A stretch of DNA of 64,000 nucleotides from Tiliqua scincoides (GCF_035046505.1 NC_089830.1:15614315-15678314), one strand, 5' to 3'; positions 1-14,000 are shown, numbered from the stretch's first letter. Notes: generated from the sequence alone by a model not told the origin. Numbers and translations are program-made.

Positions 1-472
1 AAGAAGCTGCCAACTGTCCTGCAAAGAGTGGAGCTCGTGCAGCTTTGCAAGGTATCTGCCAACTGCCCTGCAAAGAGCGGAGCTCCTGCAGCTTTGCAAA
101 GAAGCTGCCAACTGCCCTGCAAAGAGTGGAGCTCCTGCAGCTTTGCAAGGACGTTGCCAACTGCCCTGCAAAGAGTGGAGCTCCTGCAGCTTTGCAAAGA
201 AGCTGCCAACTGCCCTGCAAAGAGTGGAGCTCCTGCAGCTTTGCAAAGAAGCTGCCAACTGCCCTGCAAAGAGTGGAGCTCCTGCAGCTTTGCAAAGAAG
301 CTGCCAACTGCCCTGCAAAGAGTGGAGCTCCTGCAGCTTTGCAAGGAAGTTGCTAACTGCCCTGCAAAGAGCAGAGCTCCTGCAGTTTGCAAGGTAGCTG
401 CGAACTGCCCTGCAAAGAATGGAGCTCCCGCAGTTTGCAAGGTAGCTGCTAACTGCTCTGCAAAGAGATGGG
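1..472. repeat. 49-bp minisatellite (about 9.5 copies)
   Basis: The first 472 bases are tandem copies of a 49-bp unit containing 'ccctgcaaagagtggagctc' and 'ctgcagctttgcaaagaag'. Middle copies are near identical and the last two (about 375-470) diverge. Because 49 is not a multiple of three, the open frames across it are artefacts of periodicity. The unit resembles an internal segment of a hAT-like interspersed repeat found elsewhere in the window (16,770-16,820; 32,880-32,915; reverse at 47,410-47,450). The array is cut by the window edge. Confidence 0.93.
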
Positions 473-632
473 TGTTTTATTAAAAATTTAAATTTAATAC
501 ATTTAAATGAATGGGGACCCACCTGATATTGGCCAATAACACACCTAATGGGTCCCAACCCACAGTGGAGGGGGCACTAAAATTTTAGGTTGCCCTGGGT
601 GACAGATGCCATAGGTATGCCACTGGGGCAGC
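473..632. repeat. Remnants of two non-autonomous DNA transposons
   Basis: AT-rich sequence followed by 'gggtcccaacccacagtgg' looks like the remaining end of the hAT-like element in which the minisatellite grew. The next bases, ending 'ggtatgccactgg', resemble a terminus of the 'cagtggcgtagc' MITE family seen at 7,815 and 20,767. Confidence 0.4.
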
Positions 633-639
633 ACTTCTC

Positions 640-800
640 ATTAGAACATAAGAACAGCCCTGCTGGATCAGGCCCAGGGCCAATCCGATCTAGCTTCTTG
701 TATCTCACAGCGGCCCACCAGATACCTCGGGGATCACACAAGACCACAAGATTGCATCTTGCTGCCACTTCCCTGTGTCTAGCATTCTGTTTATGCTCAC
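640..800 (-). mobile_element. CR1 LINE 3'-end fragment
   Basis: Reverse-strand copy of the reptile CR1 3' end. The marker strings 'aacataagaacagccctgct', 'ggatcaggccc' and 'cagcggcccaccagatacc' are shared with the copies at 8,600, 27,700 and 49,650. Confidence 0.75.
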
Positions 801-1725
801 ACTTCCCCCCCTCCCCGACATCTTGAAGTTCTGACATCTTGAAGTTCCCAAAAGGTGTCTCAAGATGGTCTTCCAGCACATGCGCGGAGTCTTGGAGAGC
901 CCCAGAGCTCTGGCATATGCACAGAGTGGCAAAGCACAGAGCCCAACACTGTCTGTTGGTGAAGAGCTCGAACAGGAGGACAATGAGGAAGGAGAGCTAC
1001 AATGGAAGGCAGGAAGGCAGATGAGTAAACCAGCTGGGGGCAGATGGCAGCCACTTAATGGTGTGATTGCGGAGCTCCTGAAGGGATCACAGGGAGAACC
1101 AGTGTGCCTAGGAACACACTTTGGGAAACACCACGGTGGAATCATGGAAGTGAAGAAAGGAAGGACCAAGGAAAAGCAGACTATGACTACATAAATGGCA
1201 GGTTTTGGTAGCCAGTGTGGGAGGGATGTTTTGAAGGGGAACCAAAGACAAACTTCTCACACCTCCTGGAGAAACATTATGACACTCACCAAGCTGAATG
1301 TTCCTAGGTCATGGCTGCCAGGCACTGCAGTCTCTTGATGTCACAAAGGGCTGGTGGTTGACTTATCAAGTACTATGGGCTTTGGGCTTTTGTCTTTGGC
1401 CTCCTAGGCAAGAGAAGACTTTGGGCTTTGGGCTCCTAGGCAAGAGACTTTTTGGCACTGGTTATCTATGTTCATAGAGTTTGATTTGTAGAAGCTCTTG
1501 GCCACTAACATTTCTGAATAGCTTTAGTTTTGCTGCAATCTTTATTGGTCATACACTGGATACATCCATCTTTGTTGTGTTTGTTTATTTCCCTGGAAGC
1601 TCATAAATTAGGCTGTAGCATTAAATGGCATTTTCTTTCTTTCTTTCTTTTTTTGTAACCCTAGTTTGTTTCATCAGTTTTTTCATAGGGTTTGTTGCGG
1701 TGAGCCTCCTTTGTGTGAGTCAAAC
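801..1725. other. Upstream flank with no recognised gene
   Basis: No conserved coding signal, RNA gene or clear repeat family recognised. A T-rich tract ends in a possible splice acceptor (about 1,664) just before the first coding exon of the MROH-like gene, so a non-coding 5' exon further upstream is possible. No TATA box or CpG island stands out. Confidence 0.4.
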
Positions 1726-1749
1726 ATGGCGTCTCAACAACCCGATGAG
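1726..1749 (+). CDS. MROH-like gene, putative first coding exon
   Basis: ATG followed by codons for MASQQPDE, then a consensus donor 'gtaagt'. It ends in phase 0, matching the next exon. Upstream bases are probably 5' UTR, perhaps beginning at an acceptor near 1,664. Chosen because it is the nearest in-frame ATG with a perfect donor; an earlier coding exon cannot be excluded. Confidence 0.5.
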
Positions 1750-1954
1750 GTAAGTGGATTTTTGATTCTCCCAAGGTACCTTCCAGATGTGGGGTTGATG
1801 GGCTGCAACTCGGCCCATCCTATGGCAGGGCACAACAGTACCACGATATTTGTGTAGCTCCACAATGAGAACAGAGAGAGGCATAGTCAGTGCTTTTTGT
1901 GTAAAAAAAAAAAAAAAAAAAAAAGGGTGCAGGAACTCACAACTTGTTAATCTT

Positions 1955-2021
<67 letters not shown>

Positions 2022-5000
2022 TTTTTCTTTCTCATTCACAGCTTACTGAGTTCACCAGTGACACCAGCACCTCCCTTAGCCAGGTGGATGATCCCTTAAG
2101 GTAAAGCATTGTGCGTTTCCTGTCACCTTTAGTGGCTCAAAGCCAGAAACATGGGGCCCAACCCTATCCCCCCTGCCAGCCCATAGTGCACAGTGCTGCA
2201 GACAGAGCACATGCTGCATTCTATGGTGTGTGTATGTGTGTGTGTGTACCAGACAGCCCAGGAGATAAGTCAAATGTTTTCCTACTTACTTCCCCATAGG
2301 CCACCTGCCCCCCACTGGGTTTCATCCAACCTATAGTAGCTATTCTGCTTGCATAAGTCCAAGGAGACTTCTGGATTGGTTCAGGGCAGCGAAAGGGGAT
2401 TAGGATTAGGCGGTGAGGTGGTGCCCCTGCCCAGCCTACTGCCTGCCCCAAACTGCCCATGATTCTCCCCTGAACTGCCCCTGCCACCAACCTGCCTGTT
2501 CCAGCAGGAGATCTGGAAAGCACTGTTGTGTGTACTTGGCCTCTGGCTCTTTGCTTCGGCAGCCCCAAAGCTTGTGACTCTGATCTTCGCCACCTAAAGA
2601 GGTGTTGTAGATCTGAGCAGCCCGGAGCTGCGCTATGCTGCCCAGGAACGGGGTCAGGATCCGGCACAAGTGACGGATCCTGGCCCCACCCCCCACTCTC
2701 TTGCCACCTGCCCACGGGCCTGCCTGCAGCCTGCCTTCCCTCTGCCCCAAAACTCCTCCTCCCCACACCCCCCAGACCCACACGCCAGCTGAGTTTGGCT
2801 GGCATGAACTTACCCATCGTCGGGGCAACAGAAGCTGGATGCAGCCCCTGCGGGCCGGCGCACATTCTTGCGCCAGCCCAGCTGTCTCCACACATGCTTT
2901 ATGGCACATTTACAACCCTCCTAGGCTGGCGCAAGGGACTTGTGCCGGCCAAGCGCACCATTTGGATTGCGCTCTAATTTGATTTGATTTTTTTGTATGG
3001 GGGTGTTAAAAATTTTCCTGCTTGATGATGTCACTTCCAACCATGTCGTCACTTCAAGGTTAATATCTTCACCCAGTGGGTACTGACAGATTGTCATTCT
3101 AAAAGTGGGTCCTGATATGAAAGAGTTTGAGAACTACTGATCGAACCCCATGGAATCCAGGCCAAGGAGAGGAACAGCATTCCTCACTTCAGAGCCTTTT
3201 TGCAGGTCCAACAACTCTCACTATCCGGCAGTCCATTTTTGCTGAAATCTCTACCATCTCTGGTGACAAGGGAAGGCAATCCTGGGGTGCAAATTTTGAA
3301 TCTGTGTCACTTGAAGTGCAGACCTGCTACACATGCTCAACATGCTACACTGAGCAGGATTCCTTGAGGGAATCCATGGAGGTGACGCAGATATGGTTAG
3401 CCCACATCAGTTTGTTACTAATTGTGTGTGTTTTTTCTTCTCCATCTGTCTCCTTCTCCCAGAAACCTGGGATATTCTGACGGGGAGGAAGTGAGGCTGA
3501 TGTGGGATCTGGCCACTCTCCAGAATCAGATGATCAGCCCAAACCATCTGATCCGGGCACAGGCTCTGGAGAAGTGTGCAGATCTGCTGGCAGAGATCCA
3601 GAGATACGTGAGTCACTGAGGGGAGTAGTTTGGACAAACCTTGTTTTGAACACCAAAGGCTGCCCCTTCCAGGATTGCTGTGCAAGCCGGCTACATGCAA
3701 TCAATATTCATTTCTTAAGCACTTCAGAGTATTCAATCTGCTTCACAGATTATATTACTCATCCTTTCAACAACCCTGCAGGGTAGGCCAGTCGTAGAAC
3801 TACAACATCCCTGACAAAGGGCCAACCAGCTTCTGCGTAAAGATCTCCAATGATGAAGAGTCTACTACCTTCTGAGACATAGTGTTCTACTGCACAATTC
3901 TTTGGACCATTAGGAAGTTTTTCCTAATGTTTAATTGAAATCCCCTTTGTAGTCCAAGCCCACTTGTCCCGGTACCATCCTCCAGAGAAACTGGGAACAA
4001 GGCTGCTCCATCTTCCATGCAACAGCCCCTTAGATATTGACAGATAGTTCCCAGATCACCCGGTAAACATCTCTTCTCTCAACTCCTTCATGCGAATCCC
4101 TTTCAACCTGTCCACATAGGATGCAGTCTCTGGACTCCTCACCCATCCTAGACTCCCTCCTCTGGACCTGCTCCAGTCTTCCAGTAAGAACCTTGCCATA
4201 GGTTTCATCATGATTTCATGGCCCAGGAGAGATTTGAATGGGGTTTTCCCAACCTACAGGCAAAACGAGGGAAAGTAGCTCCAATTCAACCAAAGAAAAA
4301 AGTGACAGACCAAGACTGGGGTTCTATTTCATCACCTGATTGATTGATTTAGCGTAAGGCATATAATACATGGACATATATATCAGTTAGTCTAGATCAA
4401 ATGTCAGTGTCCAGTTCATGCAGCCATTCAAAGACAGAGTGACCTTCAAAGAAAAAGTCAGACCATGGGCCATTATACGCCCTCAGTTTGCAGCCAGACA
4501 CAATGTGGTACATGGTTTGGTGGGAGAACCCACAATCACACTGAGGTGTAGAGACTAGCCCCCATTTAAACACCTGACAAACGCCATGTAGGGTACTGAT
4601 CACCTGATGCTTTAACCACACACAGTGTTCTTTGTTTTTATATTATTACTATTATTGTATTTATTACAGTATTTATATACAAGCATGCCCCCGTATCTGC
4701 GGGGGTTCCATTCCAGAACCTCCTACAGTTACCTGAAACTGTGGATGCTGGCAAACACCTGCCCCCCACCCTCTGGAGGTGAGGGAAGCAGACCTCCCCG
4801 TCCGTGGCCTCTGCTGGGCTCAGGCTGAGCTTGGCAGCTCAAATAACATAACTTCCGGTTTCACGGAGAAACCAGAAGTGGCTTTTTAAAGCCTTATAAG
4901 GCATGAGGAGGTTTGGGGAAGCCCTCTGGGCGAAGCGGAGCTCCCCTCGCCTCCGGAGGGGGCAAGCGCCCAGGGGGTCCTGCGGACTCAATCCACGGAT

Positions 5001-8000
5001 AACTGAATCTGTGGATATGGGATCCGTGCATACCGGGTTCCCCGGGTTCCTATGCCTTTCTCAAAGACTCCTGTTGTTCTCATGATGCATTTTTGTCATT
5101 TGCCGCTTGTAATATTGCACTGTTCTGATTGTTTTATTGAATCTTTGGGAATTTCAGCCAGAAGCCATCATAGGTGTTTGATAAATAGTCAGTGTGCCTG
5201 GGTTGTGAGATGTAAAGATGCACAATATCCCTGCAATAGGATGTCTCCTTCCTGCCATCAGGGTGAGCTGCTTAACCCAGCATTGGCTAATCCTCATTTC
5301 TCTCCAGCCTTCCGTAGAGTTGCCTTTGCTTCCCCGCCTGGTCACGATCCTTGGTCTCTGCTCGTTGGATACAGATGCCAGGTGCGATGAGAATGCGGTA
5401 GAGGTTCTCTGGGAGCTGCTGCCCATCCTGCGCCATCGGGCGGGTAAGTCTGGAAGGAGCTTGAGCTGTTGCCTGCAAAGGTCGCTGAACCTTTTGCCAA
5501 GTCGAACAGAATACATCCAGGGACAGATAGAGTGTTTGTGTTTGTTGGGCTGGTCACAAGCACTACCTTAACTCCAGAGCCCAGGTCAGCCAGGGGGATA
5601 GACTTGGGCTCCTGTTGTGCTTTGACCTCTGTGGCTGAGGTTTGCTGAGTAGGTAGACCTGGGCTCTCCAACCAGACTTGGAGCCCAGGTTTACCGGCCT
5701 CCCTGGATGAGGTTAGCTGAGTGGATAGACCTGAGCTTCTGCCTGGACTTGGAACCCAAATCTACTGGCTTACATGGATGAGGTTTGTTGAGCAGGTAGA
5801 CCTGGGCTCCCACCCAGACTTGGAGCCCAGATCTACCTGCTGGGTAGACCTGTGTTCTTGGCTGTGCTTGGGCTGCTTCCCATGAACAATTTGAGGCTTG
5901 CCATGGATCCTTGTTCCCCCCTTGAATCTGCCCCGGAATGCATCACATTTGAAGACTGCCAGTTGAAAGCCTTTTCGTTGTCTGGCCCCTTGGCAAGGCT
6001 AATGAAGGCTGGCAGTTTTCTTTTTCAGGCAGCATCTCTCTCTCTTTTCTAGGTGTAGAATCAGTTGCAAGGGGAGCTGGAAGAAACCCAGGGGCCTCCC
6101 TCTTGCCCTCCATGCAGTAGCCCTTGCTGCAGCGTTGGAGCATCCAGTGCTCAGTGTGGGTTGCTCCTACTCTGTTGGCTGCCTTGAGCTGAGGGCACTT
6201 GGAGTCTAGACAGCATGAGGGTGTTCAAATGGCGCATGGAGGAATTTTCCCAGAGATGACTAAGTTTCTTTTGGGCCCCTTCCCAAAGAGGATGGGGCGA
6301 AACAGAGTGAGGGGAGGGTGGCGACGGGAGCAGGCAGAATGGGGGCAGGGAGGGGGTGAAACAGGGTGGGAGGAGAGTGGTAGCAGCCAGAATAGTCTTC
6401 AGAGCCTGGGTCTACCAGGCTTCCCCATGTGGAGAAAATGTAGAAAATCATTGCAGAAAGTTAGCAACATTGTCTTTAGGCTCCCAGGAGCATGGGAAAT
6501 GTCCTGCCTGCAGAAAATGTACTTCTGCAGTAGCTGTAATCGCACCGCTGTGTCCCTGAGCTCTTATACACTCCTTCCTGGAAAGTGGATCCACAAACCA
6601 AAGAGCTACTGCAGCAGGCCGGTTGCCTCCTGGATTTGACAGCAGGAGTTAAGTGTTAAGGAGTGTCATGTATGCATTCCCTGGCCCGGTGCATATGGCT
6701 TGCAGCAGCCAATGCCGCAGCAACCTCAGCATCCCAAGTCCAGGTGAGAAATTTCTGCGGCCCCTCCTTTGGCTGCTGGGCCCCCTTTTTCACTCTGTGC
6801 CTGGGTACAAATTACCCCCTCTCATGGGCACTGTTGCCTTGACAGGCACCCGCTAGTCATCGCCACAGGACTGCCTCCTCCTCCCTGCCACCCTCTTGCA
6901 GTGGCTGCAGTGGCTGTCCTAACTCTGTCGCTGTTTCACCATGTTCCTCTGAGCTTCACCAAGATCTTTCCAGACTAGAGGACCACATATTTTGGCAGTC
7001 AATAGCAAGCAACCTTCAGCTGATCTAATGGAGGGTCAAGCAACTGTTCAATACGGGATTCTCTGATCTCATTCCGATGGAGGCCAGGGAGGAGTTACAA
7101 TGAAGGGGCATCCGTTGTATGGTGGAATGAGTCGAAGCTGTTTCTTTCCCTTGCAGACATGCTGATAAATTCCTCCTTGAACCAAGACTCTATCAAGAAT
7201 GCACTCCGCATCCTGAATGCAACTGATGTAGCACTACCAACCATCTTCAGGAACAACAGCTTCATCCTGGTCAGAGTAAGTTAGCATCACAAGGGACAGA
7301 GTACTCCTGACCCCATATGAGAGTGAGTGACAGCACAATCCTATCCTTGGGCTGCTCTGCTGGAACTTGTGTTCCAGCAGCACAACCTGACTTATCACAC
7401 TGCGAAATATAACACTTGAGCACACTGCTGGGTGGCTGCCAGAAACAGTTAGTGGTGCTGACCAGGCATCAGTGAGTTTCCTATATCCCCCAACAACAGG
7501 TCAGCGGGGAAGGCAGGTGTGTGCACGGAAGGGGAGGACTGGGGCATTCCGTGGGAGGGACAGAGGCAGGAGGGGGTGGATCCAGCAGCAATGGTGCATG
7601 CTGAATCTAATCCCCCCTTTCAGAAACCTCCCTGCCCCTTTTCCCACCTTGGACATACACCACCAACACAGGTGGTGTATGTCCAAAGAGACCCATCGCT
7701 AGCCCCAGGGCTTATGTGGGGTTAGTTAAAAAAATGCTTTTTACTTGCCTCCCATAAGAAGATAAGAACAGCCCCACTGAATCAGGCCATAGGCCCATCT
7801 AGCGCAACTTCCTGCAGTGGTGTAGCTAATGAACGTGTAGCCCAGTGCGGAGCTCAAAATGATGCCCTGGAAGTGATTTCACAGCAGGAAGTGATATCAA
7901 GCCCAGGCTTTTTTAAAAGTGCAAATTGGGGGGAAACTTGCCTCCTCCCCCAAGGAGCTCATCACCCACTTGATCTGCCATCTCCCCCCAGCCAGTGGCA

Positions 8001-11000
8001 TAGCTAAGGCATCTGTCTGCTACCTGGAATCAAAGATTTTGTGGCCACCCCCATGACAAAATCAAACTTAATTAAGTAAATACATAAAAAGTTTGCCCCT
8101 TATTGGTTCAAGACACTGTGCTGGGGTGATGAGGGACGGTTGTTCTCCCCCTGCTAAATAGAAGAGGAGCACCACGTGAAAAAGTGCCTCTTTACCAGTT
8201 AGCAGGAGTAGCTGTATTATGATACATGGAAATGAGAGCTGACTCATATTCACATCTTACTGGTTCTCTGCTGTATCATAAGAACATCTCTTTGGCTCTC
8301 AGAAAAATCAGTCTCATAAGTCAGCTTTGAGTTAAAGTTGGTTTTTGTTCTTTAAGGCAGTTGTATTTTCGTTTTCTGGTTAATTGGCCATAACTTTTGA
8401 TAAAATACAGTTATTCTAATGTGGTTTGTTTCATTGAATTCTGCATTAAATAACCTTTCTAATGATATATAACGTGATGGTATTATTTGTATATACCAAG
8501 ATTTGCTCAATTTTGGCCACTAGTGTCAAGCTCAGCTTGTTGCCCCCCTAAAGCTTGTTGCCCGGTGTGACTGCTACCCCCTGCACTGCTACCCCACTGG
8601 CTTCCTGTATGTCACAGTGGCCCACCAAATGTCTCAGGGAGTACACAAGACAACAAGAGACCTGCATCCCGGTGCTATCCCTTGCATATGGTGTTCTAAG
8701 GTAACCCACTTCTAAAATCAGGAGGTTGCACATACACTTCATGGCTTGTAACCCGTGATGGACTTTTCCTCCAGAAATTTGTCCAATCTCCTTTTAAAGG
8801 CACCTAGGCCAGATGCCATCACCACATCCCATTTGTCTTCAGGTAGTTCCCACCTACCATAGGATGCAGTGTGAGGAGCACCTGCATTGCTGCTGTTGGT
8901 GGGTGAAAGGATTGGGGCCTGAGTGTGTGTGTATATGGGGGACATCTAATTCATTCCTAATTCATTCCTCCCTTTGACTCACCATTCATTTTTTTGGCTT
9001 TCTGCCCCTTTGTTTCTTGTGTCTGGCTCTATAGTTTCTGTCTATTAACCTTTCCACCCCTCCCTGGCTATGCAACATTTTACTAGTAATAATTTAGACC
9101 CGTCTCTTGGTCCAAAGGAAAACATATGAGAAAAGCAAGGAGGAAAGGATGTGAAGCCTTACATGGTCTGAGGCCTCACTGCGTCCTAAACTTCAGGGTT
9201 CTTCCAACCTGGAAAGGAAGAGGAATGGGGCTGAAAGACTGGGGGAAAATGTAGGTGCTTGGAGGTTAAGCCAGTAGTTCTCAACCATTTTAGCCCCATG
9301 ACCCACCTTCAGCATGGAGCTCAGCAACCCAGATGTTTTGGCGTTGGCGTAATGATGCCATCACATCGCTGCCCAAACATCTGGGTTGCTGAGCTTTTGC
9401 ATTTTTTTAAACACAAAAAGCTCACCTGTGGAACATGTTTTTGTCAGCAACAACACAATGCATCTCAGCCCAGAGGGGGCCAAGCATTCTGCTTTCCGGT
9501 CTACAGCCCACTCTGGTCCTTGTCGCGTTGTGTTCTTGTTCATGAAAACATGTTCAATGAGAAAAACACACTCCAGAAGGTGTGCTTTACAAGTAATAAA
9601 AAAAAAACCCGCAACAGCTCAGCAAGCTCATGCCATGTTATGCAACCTGCCAAAAATCAGTTTGTGACCCACTTGTAGTTGTGACCCACAGTTTGAGAGC
9701 CACTGGTTAAGCCTGGCGCAAACACAAGATGTTCAGTTGTGTTCAATACAAGATGTTCAATACAATAATGTGTATTATTGCTAACATGGCAATAATGAAG
9801 TGAAGGCAAATAACCTTAACTAACCATTTCCATGCTTTTTTTGGTGCACATAAGCACCTTCATTGTTGGCTTAAACCAGTAGTGCGCAATCTTTAGGAGC
9901 CTGCAGACCACTGAGGCAAAAATGAGAATTGTCGTGGACAATGTGGAACCCCCCCTCGTTCCCACCTCACCCCTACACACACAAAATGCACAGCCTATCA
10001 GAGAGAATGGACCACCCACAACCACAGCCAACACTTCAGTGCTGGCTGTGGGCGGTCTGATCTCCACCCTCTATGGTGGTCCATGTGGAAATGCTCACTT
10101 GGCAACATGGAAGTGATTAAAGGCATGTTGTTGTTTTTTTCCTGAGACTGTGTGGACCACTTCTCAGGGTCTCACGGACCACCTGTGGACCACAGGTTGG
10201 GAACCAGAGGTTTAAACTAAAGGTGGTGGTGTTTTATTTTCATCTTAATCATTGTTAAATATTTACAGTCACATGAAAGCGTAAGACCCAGTAGTTGAGA
10301 GACAGGTTGGAAATAAGAATAAGGGCCCAATCCTCTCCAACTTTCCAGTGCTGATGGAGGCACAATGCAGCCCTGAGGTATGGGAACAAATGTTCCCTTA
10401 CCTTGAGGTGGCTTCCTTGACTGCTTCCCCACTGCAGGATGTGGCACACACCCCTTTGGTATGCTGCATCAGCACTGGAAAGTTGGATAGGATTGGGCCC
10501 TAAGGCAAATTCATGGCTCCTGACAAATGTGACTCAAATGGAACCTTCTCAGATGATGAAAAGGCTTTTGAACTGATTAACACAGTGGTCCCCAAAATGT
10601 GGTTTGGGACCCACTGGTGGGTCATGCCCTGATTTTTGGTGGGTAGCATAAGGATGATGGAAAGATCAGATAACTAATTGCCTCAAGCCCTGAAGCTATT
10701 CAAAAATGAATGAGTGAATGAATAAACCTTGATTGGGCATAGATAGAGAAATCATAAAAGCAAACATAATTAGTCCTAATCCCGTTGATCAAAAACGGAG
10801 TTAAGATACTAAATTACTAATAAAACATTTACAGTTCAACATAAAATATCAACATTTTTGACAAATTACATTAAGAAAGCTTAGAAATCACCATAAGTAA
10901 AAATTTAGAAACTCCCTCTAGCACATCTGGTGAGCAGTCATTAGGAGACACTTCAGTTTTGCCTCATCCGAAAGCCCATTCATTTTGCCAAGAAGTGATA

Positions 11001-14000
11001 TAAGTGTGGCGGGATCTAGTGTGCCGAGGACAATAAAAAAGAATGTGTATGATTGAGTCAACATTTCCCAAATGACAAGGGCAGAGGCGTTCTTTATAGG
11101 GTATTTGCCTATATCTGCCTTCTGTGACCTTGGATGGAAACACATTGAATCTTGCCAAGGAGATTGCACGACGTTCAGAAGGGTTGATCAGAATACTCAG
11201 ATAAGGAGCCATTTGCCTATACTTTAGCGGGATAGAGAAATTAAGAGGGGAGCAAATTCTAGAAGCAAGTTCAAAGAGGTTTTGTGCCTCAATGTCTAGC
11301 ATTCTTTGCTTCACGCTTTGATAAACTGCAGGGAATGGATAGAAACTTAAAAAATCCAAAGAAAAACCAATGGATTCGATTTTTGATTTAATTGGGCTCT
11401 ACTCAGATAGCATTCTGGATAGGAGACTGCCTGGTTTCATGTTATAATGGAATTGGAACCAATAGCGTATGGTTAAAAGCCATGCTCTTGATACTAAGAG
11501 CGATTGTCTGGTCTCCAAACATAATGCAGAGTATGGTACAGATTTAGGTAAACCCAGGATAGCCCTCAAAAATTTAGCTTGGATACTCTCAAGGGTGTGA
11601 TTTATAGCACTAATCCAGATAGGGCACCTGTACAGGAGCTGTGCCGCTACTTTGGCATTAAATACCTTGAGAGCAGCTGGTATATAACAATTGCCCTGAC
11701 TAAAAAAGAATCGATTGGTGCTCTGCAAAGTGACACGGGCCAAGTTGGTAAGCAATTTTTGATGAGTACCCCAGCAAAGATTGTAGTGGAAGTGAATTCC
11801 AAGATATTGAAAGCTTTTGACCTGTTCCAGTTTCTCCCCTCCAATAGACCAAGTGCCTGGGCTCCATGATTTTGAAAAAACCATAACTTTGGTTTTCTGA
11901 GAGTTCAATTCGAGTTTGTTGCACTTCAGATAGTCAGAAGTTCTATTTAAAAGTCGCTTAAGTCCACTAGGTGTACAGGAAACTAGCACTGCATCATCTG
12001 CCTAAAGCAATGCTGGAATATGCATTGAACCTAGTTTGGAAAAATGTCCATCTATCTGAAGCAAAAAGGGGGTAAAATGGTGTAGAAAAAGATGAAAAAG
12101 AGTGGGTGCTAAAATGCACCCCTGTTTCACTCCCCTTTTGACCTGAATTTGGGGAGTCAATTTCCCCAGATGTCAATTTAATTTGGCAGGTGGTGCCTGT
12201 ATAAAGTTTCTGAATAAGAGATAGAAGTCCAGGGTCTATATTGAGTTGAACTAGTTTGTCCCATAGCAGCGATCTATTAACAGAGTCAACATATAAGTTT
12301 TGATTTTTTAAGCCTTGTGTACTTGTCAATCAAATGAGCTAAAACAGCACAGTGATCAATTGGTGAAGATCCTTTTCCAAATCCTATCTGATCCCACCCT
12401 GGAAGGCCCAGATCTTCCATCCAGGATAGCAACTTGTTTAAAAGATGTTTTGCATCAAGTTTTGCCCCCACTGCTAAAAGGCTTATAGGTCTAAAATGGG
12501 AGGGATCAGGATGGTCGCCTTTTTTGTAAATAGGCACTATAGTAGCATTTGTCCATTCAGCTGGTATTATACCTGTTTGGTCCACCACTGTGAATAATGA
12601 GGATAGAATAGGGGCCCACCATTTGGGGTCCACTTTCAGGATCTCTGACAATACCAAATCTGGCCCAGGAGCTTTCCCTTGTTTACTTTGAGAGACTAGC
12701 TCTATCATTTCTTCAGGGGATACAGGAGGCCATGGGGTGGTTGCTGAAGGATTTAAAGTCAAAGATGCTCAGCCACTTTCACCCTCTTGGCAATAGAAGG
12801 TGGAGAACAAGTGGCACCACTCGTGTGGGGAGATGACCATCTGAGAGCGAGGTGCAGTTTTCTGAGCAGAATTGGTGATTTTACCCCAAAATGGCTTAGA
12901 ATTTTTATGTTCTATGGCGGCTAGTAGTTTATACCACAAGCGGGAAGCATCATTATGTGGCTTTTCTTGGATCAGTTGTTTCAGCTGCTTCTTTAGAATA
13001 AAAGATGTATCGGGAATTTGAATATCCCCTGAATAGCGGTTTACCAGGTTATCCCCTGGTAAACGGATCTAATCTGATTTTGGAGATCCATACAATCCCT
13101 ATCAAACCAAGGGGATATTGTTTGGGATCCCTCCCCTGTAGCACCTTTAGCAGAGGGTATACTAGTGTAGGAGACTAAAGTGGATGAAACCCTAGAGATT
13201 AATAACTCATCTATCTGAATTAGTTCTATCGGATCTGACTCGTTTAAAAGTGGGATTCTATAGCTCTTGTACGGCTCCGTGTAGAGCAGTTTGCTCATTT
13301 TCTGATTAATTGTAGTATTCCACATGATTTTAGGCCTAATTTCATATTCATTTTCAAGCTCTACATCAGGGGTAGAGTTCTGGGAAGAACCTCAATCTAG
13401 CTTGAGTATGAAAGGAAAATGGTCACTCATTCCTAGATCACCAAGCAAAAAAATCAATAACATTGACCTTGAGGTGAAGTGGAACCAGTGGTGGGATTCA
13501 GCAGGTTCTCACCTATTCTATAGAACCCGCACCTAATCCAGCTGTTGGTTCTAAGAAGCGTTTGCTGGCCAGGGAGCTCGCGCCTTGAAATGTCAGGGCT
13601 AACCCTCCTGGGGGCAGCAGCCGTGTGGGGCCAACCCCTCCCAGGGGAAAGCGGGTTGCTCCCAGCGGGTGCCGAGGCTGCTGGGGCTGAAGGGGCGAGC
13701 CAGACGCGGCCAACTGGAGTCTCCCGCGACGCGCGCCCGCAGATGCAGCCTGCTGACTAGGGTGAGAGAAGCAGCCCAGCTGCCTGCCCCGCACCTCCCC
13801 TCCCCGGCCAAGCTGGCTGACTGGCCAGTAGACTGCTCCTGCGCCTGGAGGCTCCTTGGGCTCAGCTCTCGCGGTGGGTCGGGGGCGCGGGCGGGATGAA
13901 GAGGAGGGCACCGGAGCAGCTCCCGCCCAAAGAGCCCCCGCTGCCCCTGAGGGCAAGCCCCCCTCCCCCCGCACGTCCATGGACACACAATGGAACTTAC

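Noticed and set aside
28-483. Cysteine-rich repetitive open frame (LQRSCQLPCKEWSS pattern)
   Set aside because: It is produced by the 49-bp tandem repeat; all three frames stay open with rotated versions of the same peptide, and there is no start context or splice signal.
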